DNA from: Lachnospiraceae bacterium
GTDB taxonomy: Bacteria > Bacillota_A > Clostridia > Lachnospirales > Lachnospiraceae
Assembly: GCA_009911175.1 (NCBI GenBank)
Contig: QXWX01000035.1
Span: 1-64,000, forward strand
Direction of reading: 5' to 3'
Length of the DNA: 64,000 bases
The notes under the pieces were generated by a model. It searched no databases. It was not told the origin of the DNA and saw nothing but the letters and a program-made list of their open reading frames with translations. Position numbers and translations under genes: made by a program. Of the stretch, positions 26,184 through 34,625 are shown in pieces. Within the stretch, counting starts at the first letter, position 1, and every line of letters starts with the position of its first letter.

Positions 26184-26492
26184 ATGCACAGGAACAAAAA
26201 AGCAGGAAAACGCAGCAGGAAACTTCTGAAGTGGATCCAAAGGTACGGCGGGTACTGGCAGTTGATCTGCACGTCGGACTGTGATCTGGACATGGCAGTT
26301 ACAAGGAACATCATCCATTCCCTGGCAAAAAGCGGACTGCACGAATTTATCTTCGTATTGCTGACCGTCCACAGGGAGAAGGAATTCATAAAGAATCTGT
26401 CCTCACATCTGAGCCTGGATCTGATGCTGGAAGAGATCAGGCACCAGGATATGGACGAAATTGTCCGGATGCTGGATGAGAACCTGCGGTGA
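26184..26492 (+). CDS. Hypothetical protein (102 aa)
   Basis: The ATG at 26184 has GGGAGG 8 bases upstream and gives a very basic N-terminus (MHRNKKAGKRSRKLLKWIQR). An in-frame ATG at 26100 would add 28 residues. The rest is helical, ending in an acidic segment (DMDEIVRMLDENL). The family was not recognised. Confidence 0.55.
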   Translation: MHRNKKAGKRSRKLLKWIQRYGGYWQLICTSDCDLDMAVTRNIIHSLAKSGLHEFIFVLLTVHREKEFIKNLSSHLSLDLMLEEIRHQDMDEIVRMLDENLR

Positions 26493-26571
26493 AGTCTCTT
26501 CTGTCCGTAAGGGCATTCCGGCACGCTGCCGGAGAGACGGCGGATGGGCCATTCATAAAGGGGGGTGTACT

Positions 26572-26895
26572 ATGTCGGACTGGAACGAAGACAGCGGCTA
26601 TCATTGCCTGCTGATCGCGATCTTATGCGGCGTGGATGCGGCAGAATCAAAACTGCTCTACAAGTATGGGCCGAGGCATCCGCTCTGCAGGAAGATTTTA
26701 AAGAAAAAGCTGACGGAAGAAGAAACAGAAGGGATGGGAAAAGAGGCGGCGGGGAATGCCATGTACCGGCTTCGGATGGCAGGGTATACGCTGGAAGAGA
26801 TCTCCAATGCATTTGGCTGTTACCCGTCCACGGCAAAAAGAAGGATTGAAAAAGCGAAGGAACGAAAGGAGAACATGTATGGTAGACCAAAGTAG
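26572..26895 (+). CDS. Small HTH protein (sigma-like helix-turn-helix)
   Basis: The 107-aa product starts MSDWNEDSGYHCLLIAIL after AAAGGGGGG. Its C-terminal half reads YRLRMAGYTLEEISNAFG followed by YPSTAKRRIEKAK, a clear helix-turn-helix of the sigma-70 region 4 type. It may be a DNA-binding regulator of the element. Its 3' end overlaps the next gene by 17 bases. Confidence 0.65.
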   Translation: MSDWNEDSGYHCLLIAILCGVDAAESKLLYKYGPRHPLCRKILKKKLTEEETEGMGKEAAGNAMYRLRMAGYTLEEISNAFGCYPSTAKRRIEKAKERKENMYGRPK

Positions 26896-27304
26896 AATCG
26901 CAACGATCTTTAATGATTTCATGTCACTCTATTTAGGCAGGTCCGGGTCAGGGATCGAGCAGCTCTGTAAGAAGCATGATTACCACCGGATGCTGATGGG
27001 GCTCCTCTCCAACCTGGATGAGGCGGCGAAAGTGCCGGTCCCACAGGTGATGAAAGAATGCTATGAAGTCTATAAACGGTACCGGAACCTGGAAATGAAG
27101 AAGGCGGACTGGGAAGCGATCGTAGAAGAGACAAGGCAACTCTCGGAAAGATGGAAGTCGAATAAATGGTGCAACCGGATTCTGGTGGAACTGATCGGCC
27201 TTCTGGAAGAAGACGAGGCCGAGCGCAGGCGGATCGCGCACGAAGTGGAGCGGGAGATGAAAGAGATGGAGGCAGCGATGCGGAGGCAGTCAGAAGCTGC
27301 GTAA
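26879..27304 (+). CDS. Hypothetical helical protein (141 aa)
   Basis: The start ATG at 26879 lies inside the 3' end of the HTH gene, with AAAGGAGAAC just upstream. The product is soluble and helical, with a charged C-terminal coiled coil (HEVEREMKEMEAAMRRQ). No family was recognised. A hairpin terminator follows the stop codon immediately. Confidence 0.6.
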   Translation: MVDQSRIATIFNDFMSLYLGRSGSGIEQLCKKHDYHRMLMGLLSNLDEAAKVPVPQVMKECYEVYKRYRNLEMKKADWEAIVEETRQLSERWKSNKWCNRILVELIGLLEEDEAERRRIAHEVEREMKEMEAAMRRQSEAA

Positions 27305-27308
27305 AACG

Positions 27309-27336
27309 ATGGAGGGTCGAAAGGCTCTCCATTTTT
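27309..27336 (+). terminator. Operon-internal intrinsic terminator
   Basis: ATGGAGGGTC (27309-27318), a GAAA tetraloop and GGCTCTCCAT (27323-27332) form a 10-bp stem with two G-U pairs, followed by further T to 27336. It sits between two co-oriented operon B genes only 55 bases apart, so genes downstream need read-through or antitermination. Confidence 0.7.
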
Positions 27337-27359
27337 CGTTCAAAAAGGAGGATTCAGAA

Positions 27360-28295
27360 ATGTACGAGAAAGTCATACATAATACGGAAGAATTAAACGC
27401 GATGGCAGCACACCTCAGGATGGCGCAGAATTTCCCGGAACTGAGGCTGTTAGCTGCAGAGCGTCTGGTGCCGGAGCAGGACGTGGAGGATTTTATCAGC
27501 GGGATGAGGTTTCTGCTTGCAGAAGTGCCCATATCAGAAAAGAAGTATGCATCGGCAGCGGAAAAGCTGCGGGAAGAGATGTGGCATTTGAAAGACCAGC
27601 TCTTTACTGACCTGGTTGCGCAGTACCTGATCCAGAGGGCGAAAGAGGACATCCTGTTCGGATTCCGGGTGCTGAAAAAGCAGAAGTCGCTCCAGAAATG
27701 TATGGACTACATTATGAAACAGGCATACCAGATGGCAGAAAAGGAGCGGGAAAAGAAGTTTGGCAAAAAGCAGGACCCGAAAGGCCGGACAGGAAACCAG
27801 AGCCAGGCATTCGGCTTAGGGATTGCGGAGACGAAGGTCTACCAGTGGGCAGAAGAATATTATGCACTGGAAGATGAGGTGAAGGAAGCGAAGGAACAGG
27901 CGAAGGAAAGGAAAAAACGCCTGAATGCGCTGAAACGGAAAGAGGAACGCAGGAAAAATGCGGAATCTCCCAAAAAGGAAGTCCCAGATGCATCAAGGAA
28001 AACGAAGGATTCTGCGGAACAGGCGGCTGGGAAGAATCATACGGCAGAACAGAAGCAATCGGAAGAACGGAGACAAGCGGCCGGGAAGAAGCAGTCGGAA
28101 GAACAGAAGCAAACGGCTGAGAAGAATCAGGCAGCAGAGCAGGAACAAGCGGCTGAGCAGAAAGAAATACTGGAGACACCAGTCATGGAAGAGGAACATG
28201 CGGGAGAACCTGCGGATGACTTGGAAGGCAGGCAGATTACGGTGTTTGATCTCCTGTCCGGATCGGATGCAGATTCAGAAGGAGGAAGAGAATGA
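27360..28295 (+). CDS. PcfK-like protein
   Basis: The 311-aa product carries the PcfK-like pattern near residues 100-175: LQKCMDYIMKQAYQMAEKE and VYQWAEEYYALEDE. PcfK and PcfJ are accessory proteins encoded on the enterococcal conjugative plasmid pCF10 and on many Firmicute elements; their biochemical role is not settled. The C-terminal third is a low-complexity Glu/Gln/Lys/Ala coiled coil with repeats such as AAGKKQSEEQKQ. The ATG at 27360 follows AAAAAGGAGG. It overlaps the next gene by 4 bases and is followed two genes later by the PcfJ-like gene, a usual pairing. Confidence 0.72.
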   Translation: MYEKVIHNTEELNAMAAHLRMAQNFPELRLLAAERLVPEQDVEDFISGMRFLLAEVPISEKKYASAAEKLREEMWHLKDQLFTDLVAQYLIQRAKEDILFGFRVLKKQKSLQKCMDYIMKQAYQMAEKEREKKFGKKQDPKGRTGNQSQAFGLGIAETKVYQWAEEYYALEDEVKEAKEQAKERKKRLNALKRKEERRKNAESPKKEVPDASRKTKDSAEQAAGKNHTAEQKQSEERRQAAGKKQSEEQKQTAEKNQAAEQEQAAEQKEILETPVMEEEHAGEPADDLEGRQITVFDLLSGSDADSEGGRE

Positions 28296-28825
28296 GGGCA
28301 TTTAAAGGATTCCGGCGTGACCTGACCTGCCTGGGATACCGGTTTCGGGAAGACAGGGTGAACCGGACATCGGAAGCAAATTGCTGCAGGAACGGCTTCC
28401 ATTGTGCAGAGGATCCGCTGGACTGCCTTTCCTACTACAGTGACTGGAAAAACTCCATCTATTATGAGGTGGATGCAGCCGGAGACCTGGACGAGGACGG
28501 CCGTGACAGCAAGATTTCCTGTACGGAGCTGCGCCTGGTCCGACGTCTCACTTTGGAACAGCTGCTCTTAGAAGGGGCCGCCTATATGGTCGCCCATCCC
28601 ACACGCAGATGGAACGGCAGGGTACACAGGGAGATAAGCCTGGCTTATGACGGGTTTGCGGTGGTACGAGGAAAAGCACCAAAGGCTTCCGGAAAAGTGG
28701 GAGACATCCTTTTGCTCCTGAAAGAAGAGGCGGAAAGCCCGGAGATCGAGGAGATCGCGCTGTTTCGGATTGACCGGAAAACATACCAGCCAAACAGATA
28801 TTATGGAGTGTATGGAACGTATTAA
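28292..28825 (+). CDS. Phage/element hypothetical protein (DUF7666-like)
   Basis: The 177-aa product starts MRAFKGFRRDLTCLGYRF and contains CRNGFHCAEDPLDCLSYY and EDGRDSKISCTELRLV. This pattern recurs in phage and plasmid proteins grouped, from memory, as DUF7666. Function is unknown. It overlaps the PcfK-like gene by 4 bases and precedes the PcfJ-like gene. Confidence 0.6.
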   Translation: MRAFKGFRRDLTCLGYRFREDRVNRTSEANCCRNGFHCAEDPLDCLSYYSDWKNSIYYEVDAAGDLDEDGRDSKISCTELRLVRRLTLEQLLLEGAAYMVAHPTRRWNGRVHREISLAYDGFAVVRGKAPKASGKVGDILLLLKEEAESPEIEEIALFRIDRKTYQPNRYYGVYGTY

Positions 28826-28839
28826 GGATGGAGGTAGAA

Positions 28840-31017
28840 ATGAAGAAAAAGGAATTACTGGCACTTACACCGCCGGAAATGGGGACGCATTTGCGGGAGA
28901 TCGCAAGAAAGGATGAGCCGCAGAGAATGAACCAATGGGCTCCCACCAAAAAATATCAGTATGGGCGTTATCTGCTGGCAAAGGTGGAGAACGGATACCT
29001 GATTGTTTCCGTGTTCTTGGCAGAGCATGTCCGGGCAGAGGCAAGATACCCGGCATACGTGGTGTATTTTGACAGAAAAGCGGATGCGTTCATCACCTGG
29101 GAGACAGACACGGGAAAGTGGAGAAACTCCATGCTGGACCGTCTTGACTGGCCGGAATATATGTATGGTTCCGGTAATTATATAAGCAGTGGGGACGCGG
29201 AACTGACCCAGGGATATCTGGGTACACAAAGCGGAACCTATGGGGATCTGCTCCAGTTCCAACGGGACGTAAGGATGCGCAGCCTGCTTGCCCGTGACAA
29301 AAAGAAGACCGATGTATGGGATGATGCCATGAAGCCGGTGCCGGCCCTCCCGAAAGACTGGAAAACCTGGATTTTAAAGAAGGCTGTCGGGGAGCATTAT
29401 ATTTTCTATAAATACCAGAGAGGCGGGGCGACAGAAGGATACTGCACGCACTGCGGCCAGACGGTCAGGATCAGGAACCCGAAGTACAACCAGCAGGATG
29501 TCTGCAGCAGATGCGGGCAGAAGATCCGTTTTAAGTCGGTAGACAAATCGGGCTATATCCGGACCCAAAAAGAGACGGCATACCTGTTTCAGCGCTGCAT
29601 ACCCGGGATCATTCTGAGACGGTTTGAAGTATGGATGACCATAGGAAAGGGAGATTTTCAGAATCCGCAGATCCATTACGATGAGATCAAGCGCTGCCTG
29701 TATGACGAAAAATTCCAGGAGGCGGTGTACCACTTCGGGGATTTTAAAGGAAGGGGCCTGCGTTGGATCGCCGGAGACAGTGACTGCGGGAGGAACAGCT
29801 TCTATTACTATTACAATTATTATCCGGCACCAAGGGAAGGAAGCGTGTATCCAAGGACGCTCCCTGACCTGGAGTGCAGGGAATTAAGAGAGACCGGGCT
29901 GGTACAGTGGGTCAGAAAGAATCCTGTGTTAAACCCAAGGAAATACCTTCATGCGTGGAAACGGATCCCTGTATTGGAACAGATCTTAAAAGCAGGCCTG
30001 CCAAAGCTGACAGAAGAAGTGGTGGAATACCCGGAAAAATTATTATGCCGGGAGTTTTCAGGAGGGCTTGCAAGAAGGCTGGAGATCGACAACGCAAAGC
30101 TGAAGAGGCTCAGGGAACTGGACGGAGGCATCCATTTCCTATGCTGGTTACAGGAGGAAAAGAAACGGAAGCTCTGCTTACCAGACGAACTCATCTGCTG
30201 GTTTATTGAGAATGATATCCTGCCGAAGGATCTGAATTTCGTAAAAGACCGGATGAGCTATGTGCAGATCCGGAATTACCTGACCCGCCAGCAGGAAGGG
30301 CACAATGACAGCATCCGCCAGGTGCTTACCACCTGGAAGGATTACCTTTCTATGGCAAGGCGCGTGAAGATGAATGTCCATGATGAGATCGTGTACCGGG
30401 CATCCAGGCTCTTCCAGCGGCATAAGGAGCTGGTGGAATACATTGCGGAAAATCGGCTGTCCGTAACAGCCATGGAATTGGCGGAAGCCTATCCCTACGT
30501 CAATGATATCCTCCCCAGGCTCCCGGAGAAATACGGGTTTCGCGATGAGATCTATACGATTCTTGCGCCGGAAAAGATCGAGGATATTTTAGAGGAGGGG
30601 CAGGCGCTGCACCACTGCATTGATAAGAAGAAGGAATATTTTGAGCGTATCAATAACCAGGAGAGCTATATCCTGTTCCTGAGAAAGACAGAGCAGCCGG
30701 ACCAGCCCTATTATACGCTGGAAGTAGAGCCCGGAGGTGTGATCCGCCAGAAACGCACCGAGTATGACCGGCAGAAAAAGGACATTGACGAGGCTTCGGC
30801 ATTTTTACGGAAGTGGCAGGCCGTTGTCCAGGAGAGGCTGACAAAAGGCGACCGGGATCTGGCGAAAAAGAGCCGGGAAACACGAATCGAGTCTTATACC
30901 AATATGCGGAAGAAAAAGGTCAGGATCAATGGCGGCCTCTTTGCCGGACAGTACCTGGCGGATGTGTTGGAAGCCGACTTGATGGAGATACCGGATGCCG
31001 GTGAGGATGCGGCGTGA
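28840..31017 (+). CDS. PcfJ-like protein
   Basis: The 725-aa product has a zinc-ribbon-like CTHCGQTV...CSRCGQKI pair (about residues 203-228). Its C-terminal PcfJ domain contains EGQALHHCIDKK (about 590) and a strand YTLEVEPGGVI. PcfJ-like proteins accompany conjugation or mobilisation modules in Firmicutes; the exact activity is unknown. The ATG at 28840 is preferred to one at 28828 because GGAGG lies 5 bases before it. A PcfK-like gene is two genes upstream. The presence of both without relaxase or type IV secretion genes in this window is notable. Confidence 0.82.
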   Translation: MKKKELLALTPPEMGTHLREIARKDEPQRMNQWAPTKKYQYGRYLLAKVENGYLIVSVFLAEHVRAEARYPAYVVYFDRKADAFITWETDTGKWRNSMLDRLDWPEYMYGSGNYISSGDAELTQGYLGTQSGTYGDLLQFQRDVRMRSLLARDKKKTDVWDDAMKPVPALPKDWKTWILKKAVGEHYIFYKYQRGGATEGYCTHCGQTVRIRNPKYNQQDVCSRCGQKIRFKSVDKSGYIRTQKETAYLFQRCIPGIILRRFEVWMTIGKGDFQNPQIHYDEIKRCLYDEKFQEAVYHFGDFKGRGLRWIAGDSDCGRNSFYYYYNYYPAPREGSVYPRTLPDLECRELRETGLVQWVRKNPVLNPRKYLHAWKRIPVLEQILKAGLPKLTEEVVEYPEKLLCREFSGGLARRLEIDNAKLKRLRELDGGIHFLCWLQEEKKRKLCLPDELICWFIENDILPKDLNFVKDRMSYVQIRNYLTRQQEGHNDSIRQVLTTWKDYLSMARRVKMNVHDEIVYRASRLFQRHKELVEYIAENRLSVTAMELAEAYPYVNDILPRLPEKYGFRDEIYTILAPEKIEDILEEGQALHHCIDKKKEYFERINNQESYILFLRKTEQPDQPYYTLEVEPGGVIRQKRTEYDRQKKDIDEASAFLRKWQAVVQERLTKGDRDLAKKSRETRIESYTNMRKKKVRINGGLFAGQYLADVLEADLMEIPDAGEDAA

Positions 31018-31070
31018 ACACTCAGCATAAAGGTGTCTGTGAAATTGAAAATGACGCAAAGGAGGAGAAA

Positions 31071-31496
31071 GTGAAAAACAGGAATGAAAACAGGACGTTT
31101 GAACTCCAGGAGACTTGCAATTTCCCGGAAGTATTCCGGCATTGCTCTATAGCCCCGGATTCCCTGAGCCTGTCAGAAATACCGGATGCCCAGATCGGAC
31201 ATATCCGCGCGTACCATGATGGATATCAGTGGCAGGGACAGTATTTTCCATGCAGGAATGGCCTGCGGACAAAAGCTTTTGACAGGGAGTCTCAGAATAT
31301 CTACCGCTGCCTGGTCACGCAGCTGGATACCATGGAGGCGCTCAGGGCATTTTGCGGGAAGTACCCCTCGGCAAAGGCAGGGGAACATGAATACAGCTTT
31401 TTTATGAATGGACATGCGGCAGACTATTGGATCCGCTTCATCACAAGAAGGGGCGATTATAACCTGTACTTAAAGGCTTATGCGAAAAGGCTTTAG
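31071..31496 (+). CDS. Hypothetical protein (141 aa)
   Basis: A GTG at 31071 follows AAAGGAGGAG; another in-frame GTG at 31014 overlaps the PcfJ-like stop and would add 19 residues. The product is soluble and begins MKNRNENRTFELQETC. It has aromatic-rich strands (AYHDGYQWQGQYFPC) and ends in DYNLYLKAYAKRL. The family was not recognised. Confidence 0.55.
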   Translation: MKNRNENRTFELQETCNFPEVFRHCSIAPDSLSLSEIPDAQIGHIRAYHDGYQWQGQYFPCRNGLRTKAFDRESQNIYRCLVTQLDTMEALRAFCGKYPSAKAGEHEYSFFMNGHAADYWIRFITRRGDYNLYLKAYAKRL

Positions 31497-31527
31497 GAAA
31501 CGGGTGCATGGCAGGAGGAAGATGAGT

Positions 31528-31725
31528 ATGGATGAGATCAACAGGATTGTGGCATTTGCAGTGAAAAAAGACGTGGAACTGTATACGGACATGCCTTCCG
31601 GATGGAAGAGGATCGCCGGCGCGCCGACCGCGCCGTGCGGGAGCGTCTGGATCTGCAACGGGGAATCCCGCTTTTCTGGAAAGAGAAGGAAGGCATTATT
31701 GATCAGGAGAAACTGCATGGAATGA
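31528..31725 (+). CDS. Small hypothetical protein (65 aa)
   Basis: The frame starts MDEINRIVAFAVKKDVELY with AGGAGG 9 bases upstream; an ATG at 31522 is an alternative. The C-terminus is basic. No family was recognised. It lies in line with the operon B genes. Confidence 0.45.
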   Translation: MDEINRIVAFAVKKDVELYTDMPSGWKRIAGAPTAPCGSVWICNGESRFSGKRRKALLIRRNCME

Positions 31726-31814
31726 ACATTCGGTAAAAAACAGTAAAAGAGCGGAAATGTAGGCTTTAAAGAGTTCCCGAGACCGCTTGGAATAATAATG
31801 GGAGGAAATGACAA

Positions 31815-32822
31815 ATGAAGAACAGGAATGAATTTTTTGAGTATGTAAAAGAACATATCAAGGATTACCTGCCGCCGTCTTTGAAGGAGGCGCAGCTGTC
31901 CATCGATGAGTGGGTAAGGGAGAATGACCGGAAGATGCATGTCCTTGCAATCCGTCTCTCAGAAAAGGATACGTTTCCCAATATCTGCCTGGACGGTTTC
32001 TACCAGTGCTATCAGGATAGGGAAGAATTGGACGCCTGTGTAGGGGACATTGCGGATGTATATATTGCGTATGGCGATATGGAAGACGTAAAAGAGCCGG
32101 GAATCATATGGGATTATGAAAAAGTAAAGGACCGCCTGTTTATCAGGCTTTGTGACCTGCAGTGGAACCAGGGCTATCTGAAAGACAAGGTTTCTACCAT
32201 GCATGGGGATTTTGCGGCAGCTTACTATATCGCCATATATGAGGATAGGGAAAAGATGCTCAAAGTGCCGGTAACAGACGTGCTGATAAGAACATGGGGA
32301 GTCTCAATGGAGCAGTTCCACAAGGATGCGCTTCTTGCGGATCGATCAGGGCAGCCTGTTTTAGCGGACTTAAATGCCCTTTGTTCCGAGATGCTTGGCA
32401 TAGGAAAGACGGAAAATCTGTTGACAGAAGGAGCGGTATATCATTCCATGGGGATTCCCATGCTGTGCCTGACGAACAGCCGGAAACAGTACGGGGCGTC
32501 CCTGATCCTGCATGACGATATCCTGAGGCGTGCGGGCGAGGTACTGGGTTCTGATTTTTTTGTGCTTCCATCCTCCATCCATGAGACAATCCTTGTCCCG
32601 GACATCAACGGCAGTGATGCGCAGGGGCTTTGTTTGATGGTAAAGGAGATCAATGAAGGTAAGGTGGAAGCGTGCGAGCAATTGTCGGACAAGGTGCAGT
32701 ATTATGACCGCGAGACAGGAGTATTGGAAAATGCGCTGGACAGGGAATGCAGGCTCTCTTCTTTAGAAGAGGGGAGCAGACCGGCGGAAGAGGATGGGCA
32801 GGATGAGTTCCCAAATGTTTAG
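31815..32822 (+). CDS. DUF5688 family protein
   Basis: The 335-aa product begins MKNRNEFFEYVKEHIKDYLP and shows the family's repeated hydrophobic segments, with PMLCLTNSRKQYGAS and FVLPSSIHETILVP. This pattern is typical of DUF5688 proteins, which are abundant on Lachnospiraceae conjugative elements; their function is unknown. The start has GGGAGGAAATG upstream. Its end overlaps the start of the PP-loop gene by 29 bases. Confidence 0.75.
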   Translation: MKNRNEFFEYVKEHIKDYLPPSLKEAQLSIDEWVRENDRKMHVLAIRLSEKDTFPNICLDGFYQCYQDREELDACVGDIADVYIAYGDMEDVKEPGIIWDYEKVKDRLFIRLCDLQWNQGYLKDKVSTMHGDFAAAYYIAIYEDREKMLKVPVTDVLIRTWGVSMEQFHKDALLADRSGQPVLADLNALCSEMLGIGKTENLLTEGAVYHSMGIPMLCLTNSRKQYGASLILHDDILRRAGEVLGSDFFVLPSSIHETILVPDINGSDAQGLCLMVKEINEGKVEACEQLSDKVQYYDRETGVLENALDRECRLSSLEEGSRPAEEDGQDEFPNV

Positions 32823-34116
32823 GAAAGAGGAGATACCCTGGGAAACGGATTTTTATTTCCAACAGCATGACGGCCAGTTGGCCCTGTTCCAGCCGAAATT
32901 CATACGGGACGCTGACTGTACGAAGGATACGCCGGTCATCCATGGCCGGCCGGATTCTCCCATCTACGGGACTGGAAAACGGATTCGATCCAGAGTGCCG
33001 GGGCGCAGGGATTCGGAATATATGAAAAAGATCCTGCTGGAGGAGCTTCTTCCATTAGAAGAGTATGACCTGGTCATTCTGCTGATTTCCGGTGGGAAGG
33101 ACAGTATCGCCAGCTATTATAAACTGTTGGAGTTAGGTGTCCCGAAGCAGAAGATTGAATTCTGGCACCATGATATAGACGGCGGGAATCCTACCAGGCG
33201 GATGGACTGGCGCTGTACATCCAACTATATCCGCGCCTTTTCAGAAGCAGAGAGAATCCCGCTCCGGGTGTCATGGAGAAAGAACGGCTTCTTTGGGGAG
33301 TTATACCGTATCGGGGCATCTGAGCCGATTGAATGGCTGGAACCGAAGACGAGCGAGATCATCCAGTGCCCGCTGTCAAAGAAATACATAGAATGCCAGA
33401 AGCTGAAAGAGAAAGCTCCGGCAGATATAGAAAAGCAGCTGGAGAAGTTCGGGTACCGCATGAAATTCCCGATGAAAACCGGGAATCTGAGCAGACGGTG
33501 GTGTTCCGCCTACTTAAAGATCATGGTGGCGGACACGGTGCTGCGGAATCTGCACAGCCTGGAACATTTCGGAAAAACGGGCGGGAAGCCAGGAAAGGAC
33601 ACCCGCCTGCTGATCGTCTCCGGGGAACGCAGAGGGGAATCGGCAGGACGCAGCAAATACAATGAGATGGAGGTCCACAGGACGAATGCGGCGGTGAAAT
33701 CACGCCGCATTGTCCACCAGTGGCGCCCGGTCATTGATTATTCGGAAAAGGATGTGTGGGAGGTCTTAAAACGGCACAAGGTCAGCCCGCATCCCTGCTA
33801 CCGTGCCGGGTGGAACCGCTGCAGCTGCGCGATGTGTATCTTCTCAACACCGACGCTGTTTGCAGGCATCCGGGAATTGTACCCGGAAGACTACAGGATG
33901 CTCCGGCAGGATGAGAACGTATTGGGATTTACACTGGACAACGACTGCGACCTGGATACATTTATCGGGAATGCAGGATCCTGCGTCTATCATGGAGATA
34001 AAGAGGCAATCCACAGCCTGATTACGGGCGAATTTTCTGTGGATTCTGTCTATGTACAGGGAGAATGGAAGTATCCGGCAGGGGCTTTTCACGGCGCGGA
34101 AGGCGGGCCCTGCTGA
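32794..34116 (+). CDS. PAPS-reductase-like PP-loop protein (DndC-related superfamily)
   Basis: The 440-aa product has a PP-loop ATP-pyrophosphatase motif ISGGKDSIASYYKLL (about 98). HHDIDGGNPTRRMDWR follows, then SRRWCSAYLK, IVSGERRGESAGRSKY and a Cys-rich CYRAGWNRCSCAMCIF that could bind an iron-sulfur cluster. Members use ATP to activate a substrate for sulfur transfer or adenylation (sulfate assimilation, tRNA thiolation, DNA phosphorothioation by DndC). No dnd or ssp partner genes are present, so DNA phosphorothioation is not supported. It is the last gene of operon B. The start is uncertain, with ATGs at 32794, 32803 and 32815. Confidence 0.82.
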   Translation: MGRMSSQMFRKEEIPWETDFYFQQHDGQLALFQPKFIRDADCTKDTPVIHGRPDSPIYGTGKRIRSRVPGRRDSEYMKKILLEELLPLEEYDLVILLISGGKDSIASYYKLLELGVPKQKIEFWHHDIDGGNPTRRMDWRCTSNYIRAFSEAERIPLRVSWRKNGFFGELYRIGASEPIEWLEPKTSEIIQCPLSKKYIECQKLKEKAPADIEKQLEKFGYRMKFPMKTGNLSRRWCSAYLKIMVADTVLRNLHSLEHFGKTGGKPGKDTRLLIVSGERRGESAGRSKYNEMEVHRTNAAVKSRRIVHQWRPVIDYSEKDVWEVLKRHKVSPHPCYRAGWNRCSCAMCIFSTPTLFAGIRELYPEDYRMLRQDENVLGFTLDNDCDLDTFIGNAGSCVYHGDKEAIHSLITGEFSVDSVYVQGEWKYPAGAFHGAEGGPC

Positions 34117-34288
34117 TGGACGTAATGCAGGGGAGAGAACGTAAAGTGCAGAAACTTCGAAATTAATAAGAAAAAAATAATATTTTACAGAAAGTAAGGT
34201 TATGCAGACTTCTTTCATAATAGGAAGCACCATAATCAGACAGGCTGTATTGAAAACTGCATCAGGAGAGGAAACATCGGGAAATAGC

Positions 34289-34348
34289 GGCATTTCCGCA
34301 ATATATACTTGATTTAGTGTTTTTTTGCGGAAATATATTGCGGAATGC
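34289..34348. promoter_or_regulatory. Inverted-repeat region before the excisionase gene
   Basis: GGCATTTCCGCAATATATA (34289-34307) and AAATATATTGCGGAATGC (34331-34348) are near reverse complements. A possible promoter (TTGATT at 34309, AT-rich -10 about 18 bases on) lies between the arms. ATATATTGCG also occurs in the operon A promoter. The region may be an operator, a recombinase arm site, or part of the attachment region. The rest of 34117-34413 holds no gene. Confidence 0.5.
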
Positions 34349-34413
34349 TGCTTCCTGGCAATTCTAAAAGTCCAGCTAGATATCAGCTTGAAAACAATAG
34401 GAGAGGAGAATAT

Positions 34414-34611
34414 ATGGAGAAAGAGAATTTGATGTCAAAGGTATACAATGCCGAGGAGATCCAGCAATTACTGGGAATTGGAAGGAGTAAAACCTATGAT
34501 TTTTTGGATGAGGTCAATCAAAAGCAGGCTCCATTCAGAGTGATCAAAATCGGGCGCATCTATCGGGTCCCGAAGGATTCTTTTGACAGGTGGATTGACG
34601 GAGAGGAATAG
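34414..34611 (+). CDS. xis: Excisionase / HTH_17 DNA-binding protein
   Basis: The 65-aa product is a MerR/Xis-type winged helix of the HTH_17 family: VYNAEEIQQLLGIGRSKTYD, then FRVIKIGRIYRVPKDSFDRW. Such proteins bend DNA at attachment sites and direct integrase toward excision. The ATG at 34414 has GGAGAGGAG upstream. Two integrase genes follow directly, which fixes its role by context. Confidence 0.88.
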   Translation: MEKENLMSKVYNAEEIQQLLGIGRSKTYDFLDEVNQKQAPFRVIKIGRIYRVPKDSFDRWIDGEE

Positions 34612-34625
34612 TCAGGGAGAAAGAA

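Noticed and set aside
32794..34116. DNA phosphorothioation (dnd) system
   Set aside because: Only a PP-loop protein of the broad superfamily is present; dndB, dndD, dndE and cysteine desulfurase partners are missing.
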